DNA from: Clostridiales bacterium
GTDB taxonomy: Bacteria; Bacillota; Clostridia; Christensenellales; Aristaeellaceae
Assembly: GCA_004556985.1 (NCBI GenBank)
Contig: SFFC01000069.1
Span: 1 to 12,176, forward strand
Direction: 5' to 3'
DNA length: 12,176 nucleotides
Part shown: piece by piece, positions 1 to 5,426 of the stretch
Layout: every line of letters starts with the position of its first letter
Position numbering within the stretch: position 1 is the first letter of the stretch
Notes under the pieces: generated by a model
The model's input: only the letters and a program-made list of their open reading frames with translations
Databases searched by the model: none
Told to the model about the DNA's origin: nothing
Translations under genes and position numbers: made by a program

Positions 1-885
1 AAGGGCCCCTACACCGGCCAGTGGTCCAGCGAGCGCATCTCGGAAATGCTGCAAAACGAGACCTACATCGGCCACATGGTACAGGGGCGCACGGTCAAGA
101 TCAGCTACAAATCGAAGAAATGTCTCAAGCAGGCGCGGGAAAACTGGGTCGTGGTGGAAAACACGCATGAGCCGCTGATCGATCCGGTCACCTTCCAGAA
201 GGTGAGGCTGCTCATCAGCAGCCGGAAGCATACCCGCAGCCGGACGTATGACTTCCTGCTCAAGGGCTTGATCTTCTGCCACGAGTGCGGCTATCCCATG
301 GCGGTCGTCAACCGGCCCACGGCGGACGGCTCCCAAAGGCTGTTCTTCGTCTGCCGGACGTACCAGCGGTTCACGAAGGCAGGTGTCTGCACCTGCCACT
401 CCATCAAGGAGGAGACGGTCACACAGGCGGTGATCGGGAAGGTGCGCGAGGTATGCGAGGCGTTCATGAATCCGATCAGCCTGCAGCCCATCGCCGCCGC
501 CGCAGTGGAGCAGGCCCGACGGGCGGAGAGCCACGAGGCCGAGCTTCAGGCGCTGCGTAGCCGGATGGACGGCATGACCGCCAATCTGGATAAGGTCTAC
601 ATGGACCGGCTGAGCGGCCTGCTGGCGGAGGCGGACTTTGAGCGCATCTACAAGCGCATCCGCATGGAGCGCGAGGCGCTGGAGGAAAAGCTGCGCGCGC
701 TGGAGGCGCAAAAGGAAAGCCCGGTCAGCACACAGGAGCGGGCACGGGAACTGGTCGCGCACTTTCTCGCTTCCGTCTGCACCAGTCGGGAGCTGCTGGT
801 CAGCCTCATCGAGCGCGTGGAGCTGACGGAGGACAAACAGATCATCATCCGGTTCCGCTTCCGGGAATTGGAAGCGATTTCTTAA
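1..885 (+). CDS. Large serine recombinase, C-terminal part (5' end outside window)
   Basis: The frame is open at the left edge, so only the last 294 residues are visible; relatives are about 500-550 residues, and the N-terminal catalytic serine domain lies outside. Numbering from the edge, residues 1-85 look like the recombinase domain (SERISEMLQNETYIGH, then HEPLIDPVTFQ). Residues 88-132 form a zinc-ribbon-like segment with CHEC at 93-96 and further Cys at 118, 130 and 132. Residues 163-238 are a charged coiled coil, and the tail has the usual strand (IERVELTEDKQ, then IIIRFRF). Such enzymes integrate and excise phages, integrative elements and the skin elements that split sporulation genes. 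The gene ends 19 bp before an orphan sigK-like fragment, which suggests that it excises the element from sigK. The ATG at 46 is internal, not the start. The family is certain from the domain order; the sigK target is inference. Confidence 0.92.
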   Translation, partial: KGPYTGQWSSERISEMLQNETYIGHMVQGRTVKISYKSKKCLKQARENWVVVENTHEPLIDPVTFQKVRLLISSRKHTRSRTYDFLLKGLIFCHECGYPMAVVNRPTADGSQRLFFVCRTYQRFTKAGVCTCHSIKEETVTQAVIGKVREVCEAFMNPISLQPIAAAAVEQARRAESHEAELQALRSRMDGMTANLDKVYMDRLSGLLAEADFERIYKRIRMEREALEEKLRALEAQKESPVSTQERARELVAHFLASVCTSRELLVSLIERVELTEDKQIIIRFRFRELEAIS

Positions 886-904
886 GGGTGATCGTTTACA
901 ATAG
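1..904 (+). mobile_element. Right end of a skin-like element integrated in sigK
   Basis: A large serine recombinase runs up to an abrupt junction, after which a reading frame resembling the C-terminus of SigK begins without any start codon. This is the layout expected at one end of an element inserted in sigK, as known for Bacillus subtilis skin and C. difficile skin(Cd). Only the last 0.9 kb is inside the window; the other end, the cargo and the 5' part of sigK would lie to the left. The right boundary is placed at the in-frame TAG at 902-904 but is uncertain by about 10-15 bp. Confidence 0.6.
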
Positions 905-916
905 GCGCGGCGCTAT
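890..916. other. Probable attachment-site junction (element / sigK)
   Basis: The recombinase stops at 885. The SigK-like frame is closed upstream by TAG at 902-904 and matches the family only from about codon 906-913 on, so strand exchange probably took place between about 895 and 915. An imperfect dyad, ATAG(G)CGC facing GCGCTAT across one base (901-916), sits exactly there; serine recombinase attachment sites are usually imperfect dyads around a short core. The core cannot be fixed without the other end of the element. Confidence 0.4.
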
Positions 917-1045
917 GTATCGCGCATCGAGAAAAAGGCGATGCAGGCGCTTCAAAGGGCGTTCGAGTCGGGCGAAAAGAAGGAGCATGGCGCTGAAAGA
1001 AAAAACGGGCAGGCAGCACGGCGGGAGGCTGAAAAAGCCCCATAA
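905..1045 (+). pseudogene. sigK: 3' fragment of sigK, sporulation sigma factor (region 4.2 and tail), split by the element
   Basis: The 46-codon frame from 905 to the TAA at 1043-1045 reads ARRYVSRIEKKAMQALQRAF and continues into a lysine- and glutamate-rich tail ending EAEKAP. The block YVSRIEKKA is the hallmark of the region 4.2 recognition helix of SigK, where relatives read ISRSYVSRIEKRAL; SigE, SigF and SigG differ (for example ISRLEKR or VSRLEK). There is no start codon or ribosome binding site, and a TAG lies directly upstream, so it cannot be translated as it stands. I infer that it is the distal piece of an interrupted sigK, re-joined to its 5' half when the recombinase excises the element in the mother cell. 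Alternatively it is a permanently broken remnant. The identification rests on a short block but a very characteristic one; regions 2 to 4.1 are not in the window. Confidence 0.72.
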
Positions 1046-1052
1046 ACGGGGC
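1032..1052 (-). terminator. Leftward intrinsic terminator over the sigK stop codon
   Basis: Read on the minus strand, GCCCC-GTTTAT-GGGGC is followed directly by TTTTT, a compact intrinsic terminator. On the plus strand the same hairpin lacks a U-tract. It overlaps the TAA of the sigK fragment, so it would protect the fragment from antisense transcription, or act weakly in both directions. No leftward gene is visible immediately to its right. Confidence 0.45.
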
Positions 1053-1092
1053 GCAGAGGCTGCCCGGAAGCCGGACGGAATCGAATATGCAG

Positions 1093-1130
1093 AGCAGCGC
1101 CATCCGGGAAATTGGCCGGATGGCGCTGCT
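1093..1130. repeat. Perfect 15-bp inverted repeat with 8-nt loop
   Basis: AGCAGCGCCATCCGG (1093-1107) is perfectly complementary to CCGGATGGCGCTGCT (1116-1130), with loop GAAATTGG. It lies between the sigK fragment and the promoter of the HAD phosphatase gene. No U-tract follows on either strand, so it is not a classical terminator, though it may act as an RNA stabiliser or a factor-assisted terminator for sigK. A weaker imperfect hairpin (TGCGCGC 1130-1136 with GCGCGCA 1158-1164) follows and runs into the -35 box of the next promoter. Confidence 0.7.
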
Positions 1131-1155
1131 GCGCGCTGATCAGAGGATGACCCTC

Positions 1156-1184
1156 TTGCGCGCAGGGACAAACTCCTTTATAAT
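1156..1184 (+). promoter_or_regulatory. Sigma-A-type promoter of the HAD phosphatase gene
   Basis: TTGCGC (1156-1161), a 17-bp spacer and a perfect TATAAT (1179-1184) put transcription start near 1191, about 35 nt before the chosen ATG. The spacer contains GGGACA-AAC-TCC, a motif that recurs upstream of other genes in the window. Confidence 0.75.
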
Positions 1185-1225
1185 GAATCGGAAAACGGAA
1201 ACAAAAGATGGGAGAGGACAACGCA

Positions 1226-2041
1226 ATGAAGAGAAAGGTGCTCGTTCTGGACATCGACGGAACGCTGACCAACTCCAAAAAAGAGATCACGCCGGCGACA
1301 CGGGAGGCCCTGCTGACGATTCAGAAGAAGGGGCATGTGGTCGTCCTGGCATCCGGCAGACCGACGGGTGGTCTGCGTATGATCACAGAGGCTCTCGATT
1401 TCCCACGCTACGGCGGCTATACGATCAGCTACAACGGCGCCTGCGTCACCAACACGGCAACCGGCGAGGCGGTCTTTAAAAATGCGCTCCCCGATTACGT
1501 CGCGCAGTGGATGCAGGATTACGCACGCGACTACCAGCTGGGCATGTGCACGTATATCGGCAACGAGCTGCTGTGCGGCACGAGGTCGGACCGGTATCTG
1601 GATCGGGAGGCGGCGCTCAACCGCTTCGATGTCACGGCTGTGGAGAGCTTCGCTCCGTATTTCCGGACCGACCTGTACAAGGTGCTGTTGACGGCGCAGC
1701 CGACGCGCGCGCAGGAGCATGAGCACAGGCTCGCGCGCCGCTTCATGAACCGCCTGAGCATCTACCGCAGCGAGCCCTACTTCATCGAGGTGATGGCGCG
1801 CGGCGTCAACAAGGCGGATGCCATTGCCGGGCTGCTGGAACGCCTCGGGCTGGAGCGGGAGGATACGATCGCCTGCGGCGACGGCCTCAACGACCTGACC
1901 ATGATCCGCTATGCCGGGCTGGGCGTGGCGATGGGCAATGCGCAGGAGAGCGTCAAGCAGGCGGCCGATCTGGTGACCGGCAGCAACGACGATGACGGCC
2001 TTGTGCCCGTCATCGAGCGCTACATCCTCGGTCAGGGCTGA
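1226..2041 (+). CDS. Cof-type HAD-superfamily phosphatase
   Basis: A cytoplasmic Mg-dependent phosphatase of the Cof (C2-cap, type IIB) HAD branch; relatives act on sugar phosphates, pyridoxal phosphate or flavin nucleotides, and the substrate cannot be told here. All four HAD motifs are visible: DIDGTL with nucleophile D9 and acid/base D11, S43 in LASGR, K196 in NKADAI, and GDGLND at 218-223 binding Mg. The cap lies between S43 and K196, and the end (GLGVAMGNA, then VTGSNDDDGL) is typical. The 271-residue length is normal. I chose the ATG at 1226 because GGAGAGG (1211-1217) precedes it by 8 nt; the in-frame ATG at 1208 has no ribosome binding site. It has its own promoter (TATAAT at 1179), and its last 32 bp overlap the convergent flippase gene. 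Confidence 0.93.
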   Translation: MKRKVLVLDIDGTLTNSKKEITPATREALLTIQKKGHVVVLASGRPTGGLRMITEALDFPRYGGYTISYNGACVTNTATGEAVFKNALPDYVAQWMQDYARDYQLGMCTYIGNELLCGTRSDRYLDREAALNRFDVTAVESFAPYFRTDLYKVLLTAQPTRAQEHEHRLARRFMNRLSIYRSEPYFIEVMARGVNKADAIAGLLERLGLEREDTIACGDGLNDLTMIRYAGLGVAMGNAQESVKQAADLVTGSNDDDGLVPVIERYILGQG

Positions 2042-3341
2042 GGAGCAGCGTACACAGATTCATCAGCAGCGTCAACAGCTGGCCGCCCGCCATGCCGAGG
2101 ATCGCGCCCCGGATGCGAAGGGAAGGCCTTGCGGCGAGAACGTACATCAGCAGCAGCGAGAGCAGATTTGAGGCCAGGGAGATTCGCAGCGACCGGCGCT
2201 GCAGGCCCAGACCGTTCATCATGCCGCCGCTCACCTGCACGAGTGCCATGACCGGCACGAGAGGGCAGCACAGGCGCAGCAGCGACAGAAGCTCCGCCTG
2301 GCGATAGAGCACATTCGCGATCAGCGGCGCAAGGAGATAGACGGCAGCCATGGCGGGAAGGCCGATGGCCAGCGTGGAGCCAAGAACGCGCGCGATCAGG
2401 CGGCGCATCGGTTTGCCCTCCGCCTGGCGGCGGGACAGCTCCGGCGCCGTGACCATGCAGATGCTGCCGGTGATGAACGAGGGCATCATCAGCACGGGCA
2501 GCAGCATGCCGTGCATCATGCCGAAGCGGCTGAGCGCCTCCTGCGCGGCGAGGCCGGAGGCCTGGAGACGCGCGGGGATCAGCGCCGCGTTGACCGTGTG
2601 CATCAGCGAGGAGACGAGTTTCATGCCCGTCAGCGGCAGGGCGAGCGCGATCAGCTCTGTGCAGACTGGGCCGGCTTCTGCGCGCGCGCCGCGCAGCGAG
2701 GCATGAAGCGCCTGACGATGCCGGCGCAGGGAAGCGCCGAGCAGGAGCGCCATCAGCAGCAGGCCGGCCGTCTCGCCCAGGAGCATGGCCAGCGCGGGAA
2801 CGGCCGCGCGCAGCGCCGTCGGCCAGCCCCGCAGCAGAGGAACGAGATACAGGCACAGCAGCAGGCGGACGGTCTGCTCGAGCAGCTCGCTGAACGCGGG
2901 CGCGGCGGGCCGGTTCGTGCCGTAGCAATACCCGTTGAGCGCGCAGGAGAGACCGAGAACGGGCAAACAGGGCAGGATGCACAGCAGCGCGGGAAGCGTG
3001 CGGATGTCTCCGAGCCAGCGCGCGAGCGGCTCCCGCAGGAGAAACGCCGCAGCGGCAAGCGGAAGGCTGACGAGCAGGGAGAGCCCCGCGCCCAGGAGCG
3101 CGACGTGCGCACTGCGGGACCGGCCGCGCTGCGCGCTCAGGCGCGAGACGGCGGCGGGCAGGCCGGAGGCGACCGGCGCGATCAGCAGGGATTGGGCGCT
3201 GTGCGTGAGCTCAACCAGGCCCATCGCCTGCGCGCCCAGCTCCCGGGAGAGCCAGACACGCAGACTGAAGCCCATGATCCGCACGACAAAATGGGAACCG
3301 CTTAATAACGCCGTCTGGCGAACCAGCCTGTGCGCTCGCAT
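2010..3341 (-). CDS. SpoVB/MurJ-family polysaccharide (lipid II-type) flippase
   Basis: A polytopic membrane protein of 443 residues from the MOP superfamily, resembling stage V sporulation protein B and other lipid-linked oligosaccharide flippases. The N-terminal part reads GSHFVVRIMGF, then VASGLPAAVSRLSAQ, close to the SpoVB signature ASGLPVA(I/V)S(K/R)L. About a dozen hydrophobic segments follow, and the C-terminal third has ALVQVSGGMMNGLGLQ, where SpoVB relatives have a similar NGLGQ loop. SpoVB is needed for spore cortex synthesis in B. subtilis; whether this paralogue does that or ordinary envelope work is inference. I chose the ATG at 3341 because GGGGTGAT (3353-3346) fits the anti-Shine-Dalgarno sequence at good spacing; the ATG at 3347 is too close to it. 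On the minus strand CATACGCT (3366-3359) resembles a sigma-E -10 (CATACAMT), but I see no convincing -35. The stop lies inside the 3' end of the HAD gene. Confidence 0.85.
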   Translation of the reverse strand: MRAHRLVRQTALLSGSHFVVRIMGFSLRVWLSRELGAQAMGLVELTHSAQSLLIAPVASGLPAAVSRLSAQRGRSRSAHVALLGAGLSLLVSLPLAAAAFLLREPLARWLGDIRTLPALLCILPCLPVLGLSCALNGYCYGTNRPAAPAFSELLEQTVRLLLCLYLVPLLRGWPTALRAAVPALAMLLGETAGLLLMALLLGASLRRHRQALHASLRGARAEAGPVCTELIALALPLTGMKLVSSLMHTVNAALIPARLQASGLAAQEALSRFGMMHGMLLPVLMMPSFITGSICMVTAPELSRRQAEGKPMRRLIARVLGSTLAIGLPAMAAVYLLAPLIANVLYRQAELLSLLRLCCPLVPVMALVQVSGGMMNGLGLQRRSLRISLASNLLSLLLMYVLAARPSLRIRGAILGMAGGQLLTLLMNLCTLLLSPDRGCSAR

Positions 3342-3446
3342 GACCATCACCCCGGGAGAGCGTATGCGGGCAGGCCAAAAACAAGCACGGACGAAGGACA
3401 AACCCAGGACGCCGGGCAAACCGGATGCACAGAAGGAGGAAAGCAC
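3342..3446. promoter_or_regulatory. Divergent intergenic region, flippase / dCMP deaminase
   Basis: These 105 bp must hold start signals for both divergent genes, yet there is no good TTGACA/TATAAT pair on either strand. On the minus strand CATACGCT (3366-3359) resembles a sporulation sigma-E -10 box. On the plus strand AGGACA-AAC-CC (3395-3405) matches the motif recurring before other genes here. The ribosome binding site of the deaminase is AAGGAGGA (3433-3440). Confidence 0.35.
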
Positions 3447-3902
3447 ATGTTTGACAAATGGGATCATCGCTTCATGGAGATGGCGGGGCTCGTCTCCTCC
3501 TGGGCGAGCTGCTACCAGCAGGAGAGGAAGATCGGCGCGGTCATCGTCAAGGACAAGCGCGTCATGACGACGGGCTACAACGGCGCGCCTGCAGGCGTCA
3601 GAACCTGCGTCGAGCGCGGAGAATGCCTGCGCAAAAAGCTCGGCATTCCCTCGGGCACGCGCCATGAGATGTGCTACGCGGTGCATGCAGAGCAGAACGC
3701 GATCATCCAGGCGGCCAAGCTCGGCGTGAGCATCGAGGGCGCGACGCTCTACTGCACGCACCAGCCCTGCATCCTCTGCGCGAAGATGATCGTCAATTCC
3801 GGCATCGTGCGCGTCGTCTACGGCGCGGGCTATCCCGATCCGTTTGCGCTGGAGATCTTCAGGGAGGCGGGCGTCGCGGTCGAATGCTACGCTGAAAAAT
3901 AA
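3447..3902 (+). CDS. comEB: dCMP deaminase family protein (ComEB-type)
   Basis: A cytoplasmic zinc-dependent deaminase expected to convert dCMP to dUMP, feeding dTMP synthesis. It shows GAVIVKD and GYNGAPAG in the N-terminal half, the zinc and catalytic motif H80-A81-E82 (HAEQNAI), and PCILC (107-111) giving the two cysteine ligands. The stretch IEGATLYCTHQPC is almost identical to the family consensus. The extra cysteines and histidines between residues 54 and 76 (CVERGEC, RHEMC) are also typical and may bind a second zinc. The 151-residue length is normal. The ATG at 3447 has a near-perfect AAGGAGGA 6 nt upstream; longer in-frame extensions run into the divergent promoter region. Nothing suggests a competence role; the symbol follows the family name. 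Confidence 0.93.
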   Translation: MFDKWDHRFMEMAGLVSSWASCYQQERKIGAVIVKDKRVMTTGYNGAPAGVRTCVERGECLRKKLGIPSGTRHEMCYAVHAEQNAIIQAAKLGVSIEGATLYCTHQPCILCAKMIVNSGIVRVVYGAGYPDPFALEIFREAGVAVECYAEK

Positions 3903-3934
3903 AAATTGCTTTTCGTGGGACAAAACCTCCTCCT

Positions 3935-3964
3935 CGCGCGTTGTTTGGGTGAAAAGCACGCGCG
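3935..3964 (+). promoter_or_regulatory. GC-rich hairpin in the leader before the ECF sigma gene
   Basis: CGCGCGT (3935-3941) pairs with ACGCGCG (3958-3964) across a 16-nt loop, ending 9 nt before the ribosome binding site of the sigma gene. It is followed by CTTTGG, too few U residues for a convincing terminator of the deaminase gene. It may be a weak terminator or a leader structure. No sigma-A-type promoter is evident in 3903-3983. Confidence 0.3.
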
Positions 3965-3985
3965 CTTTGGAAAGGAGAGGTCAAT

Positions 3986-4465
3986 GTGATCGAGGAGAGC
4001 CGCTTTGTCGCGGAGGTCACGCAGATGCGGGACATGCTCTACCGGCTGTCCGTCAGCTATCTGCGCAGCGACGCGGACGCGCAGGACGCTGTGCAGCAGG
4101 CGATTGAGAGCGCCTGGAGGCACAGGGGGCGCGTTGAGCCGCAGGCCTTCCGCCCCTGGCTGACGCGCATCGTCATCAACACCTGCAAGAGCCAGCTGCG
4201 CAAAAAGCGGCGGGTGTTTTTAAGCGACCGGCTCGAAGGCTATGCCGGGGCCGCGCCGCCGCCGGATGTGACGCTGGCGGATGCGCTTTCCCGGCTGCCG
4301 GAAAAGCTGCGCACGCCGCTCTTGCTCCATTATATGGAAGGCTTTTCGGTCACGGAGACCGCCGGAGCGCTGCATGTGCCCGAGACGACGGTGCGAAGCC
4401 GGCTGTATCGGGCGCGCAAGGCGCTCCGCGAAGAACTTGGCGGCGAGGAGGCTGGCAGAAGATGA
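3986..4465 (+). CDS. ECF-type (group 4) RNA polymerase sigma factor
   Basis: A 159-residue sigma factor with only regions 2 and 4. Region 2 (about residues 15-78) carries DAQDAVQQAIESAWR for core binding and FRPWLTRIVINTCKSQLRKK for -10 recognition. After a short proline-rich linker (about 88-97), region 4 (98-150) carries LPEKLRTPLLLHYMEGFSV and the helix-turn-helix VPETTVRSRLYRARKAL. Translation most likely starts at GTG 3986, five nt after AAAGGAGAGG (3971-3980); an ATG two bases earlier is followed at once by TGA in another frame. The gene overlaps the next by ATGA, the usual arrangement of an ECF sigma factor and its membrane anti-sigma factor, which would hold it inactive until a signal arrives. 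Such pairs often autoregulate, but I cannot identify a matching promoter. Confidence 0.93.
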   Translation: MIEESRFVAEVTQMRDMLYRLSVSYLRSDADAQDAVQQAIESAWRHRGRVEPQAFRPWLTRIVINTCKSQLRKKRRVFLSDRLEGYAGAAPPPDVTLADALSRLPEKLRTPLLLHYMEGFSVTETAGALHVPETTVRSRLYRARKALREELGGEEAGRR

Positions 4466-5301
4466 GCAGAGAACACATGCCGGACAAGCCCACGAGAGAA
4501 ACGCTGCTGCGCGCCTTCGGGCCGACGCCCGATGCCTTTGCGCAGCGCATCGACGACACCCTGCGCCGCCTGACGAGCGAAAAGGAGGACAGGGTTGTGA
4601 AACGGAAGCTGAGGCTGGCGCCCGTGCTGGTGCTGGCGCTCGCGCTGCTGGCGGGCGCTGCGGTTGCGGCGGCGCTGTATCCGCGGACGGCAGAGCGGTT
4701 TGAGGGCTTTTACGGCGAGGAATTCGGCGCGCAGTTGGAGCGGGGGGACAGCGCACAGCTGAATGCTGCCTTGACGCTGGGCGACGTCGTCTACACCGTG
4801 TCGGACGTGATCTGGTCGGACGGCGTGCTCTACGGCACGATCGTCATGGCCCCGGCGGAGGGCGCGAACATCGTACTGATTCCCGAGGACTGCGAGCTTT
4901 CCGACCCGGCGGGCTACAACATCCACTATGGAGAGAAGGCCCCTGAGGTCGCAAAGAGCTACCTGGAGCTTGCCAGGGTGCGCGGCGCACGCATCGTGCT
5001 GGCCAAATGCGTGCCGGACGGCTATGTGATAGATGGCGAGCTCAAGACCGGGGACATCGGGTATTTTGACACGGCGATGACCGATGGAAGCATCGTTTCC
5101 TCGTTTGAGGTATACGGCGAGAGTGGCGGCATCGGGCGCGCGCCGGTCTACACGCTGCGTCTCAACCCGCACAACTGGGAGATCACGCCCGAGGGCGAAT
5201 GGCTGCGCGAGGGCGAGGAGAGCACCTGGCTCAAGGCGGACTGGAACGTGCAGGTGGAGCCGACGATGAAGGAGAACGCGCCGGAGGCGGATGCAGAGTG
5301 A
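4462..5301 (+). CDS. Probable membrane-bound anti-sigma factor with large extracytoplasmic domain
   Basis: A 279-residue single-pass membrane protein. Residues 1-49 are polar and probably cytoplasmic, with an amphipathic stretch (PDAFAQRIDDTLRRLTSE) that could hold the sigma factor. Residues 51-72 form one strong transmembrane helix (LAPVLVLALALLAGAAVAAA). The remaining 207 residues would face outside, are acidic and aromatic, and end EADAE; I recognise no catalytic motif or named domain. There is no HxxxCxxC zinc-binding anti-sigma motif. The role is inferred from the ATGA overlap with the ECF sigma gene and from this topology, as in the loosely conserved Clostridia anti-sigma proteins that pair with ECF factors. 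The outer domain is presumably the sensor, its signal unknown. It could be a sigma-controlled membrane protein of other function. Confidence 0.72.
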   Translation: MSREHMPDKPTRETLLRAFGPTPDAFAQRIDDTLRRLTSEKEDRVVKRKLRLAPVLVLALALLAGAAVAAALYPRTAERFEGFYGEEFGAQLERGDSAQLNAALTLGDVVYTVSDVIWSDGVLYGTIVMAPAEGANIVLIPEDCELSDPAGYNIHYGEKAPEVAKSYLELARVRGARIVLAKCVPDGYVIDGELKTGDIGYFDTAMTDGSIVSSFEVYGESGGIGRAPVYTLRLNPHNWEITPEGEWLREGEESTWLKADWNVQVEPTMKENAPEADAE

Positions 5302-5344
5302 CATGACCTGAAGGACAATGCCCGTTTGAGGGAGAACGCGCCGG
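5271..5344 (+). repeat. 14-bp direct repeat, copies exactly 60 bp apart
   Basis: GGAGAACGCGCCGG occurs at 5271-5284, inside the last codons of the anti-sigma-like gene, and again at 5331-5344, where it supplies the left arm of the terminator hairpin. The DNA between is otherwise not repeated. It may reflect a small duplication that created or extended the terminator. Confidence 0.6.
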
Positions 5345-5360
5345 GAAACCGGCGCGCTTT
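5337..5360 (+). terminator. Terminator of the sigma/anti-sigma operon
   Basis: CGCGCCGG (5337-5344), tetraloop GAAA, CCGGCGCG (5349-5356), then CTTT. The stem is perfect and stable, but the U-tract is short. It lies 36 bp after the stop of the anti-sigma-like gene and just before the promoter of the next operon. Confidence 0.65.
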
Positions 5361-5365
5361 CGCGC

Positions 5366-5394
5366 TTCACACGCGGGGACAGACCCTGTATAAT
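5366..5394 (+). promoter_or_regulatory. Sigma-A-type promoter of the GNAT-Nudix operon
   Basis: TTCACA (5366-5371), a 17-bp spacer and a perfect TATAAT (5389-5394) predict a start near 5401. The ATG at 5427 then has a leader of about 26 nt containing GGGGGAGA. The spacer contains GGGACA-GAC-CC, like the HAD promoter. Confidence 0.78.
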
Positions 5395-5426
5395 GGACGG
5401 GACGGATGGATCGGGGGAGATTGAAG

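Noticed and set aside
46..885. ATG at 46 as the true start of the recombinase
   Set aside because: The frame is open to the window edge with domain-like residues before it (SERISE), and the catalytic domain would be missing; the gene simply begins outside the window.
1093..1130. Perfect inverted repeat as an intrinsic terminator
   Set aside because: Neither strand has a U-tract after the stem, so it is listed as a repeat only.
888..1139. 83-codon GTG-started frame over the sigK fragment
   Set aside because: Its product is an implausible Arg/Lys-rich string. The +2 frame over the same DNA gives the SigK region 4.2 match, so this one is a shadow.
1208..1225. ATG at 1208 as start of the HAD phosphatase
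   Set aside because: It would lie upstream of the GGAGAGG that serves the ATG at 1226, has no ribosome binding site, and adds six residues before the conserved beta-strand.
3342..3959. N-terminal extension of the flippase frame up to 3959
   Set aside because: It is antisense to the dCMP deaminase gene and hydrophilic, with a good ribosome binding site only at 3341.
3984..3989. ATGTGA minimal start-stop frame overlapping the GTG of the ECF sigma gene
   Set aside because: Start-stop elements can regulate translation, but a six-base match is expected by chance and nothing else supports it.
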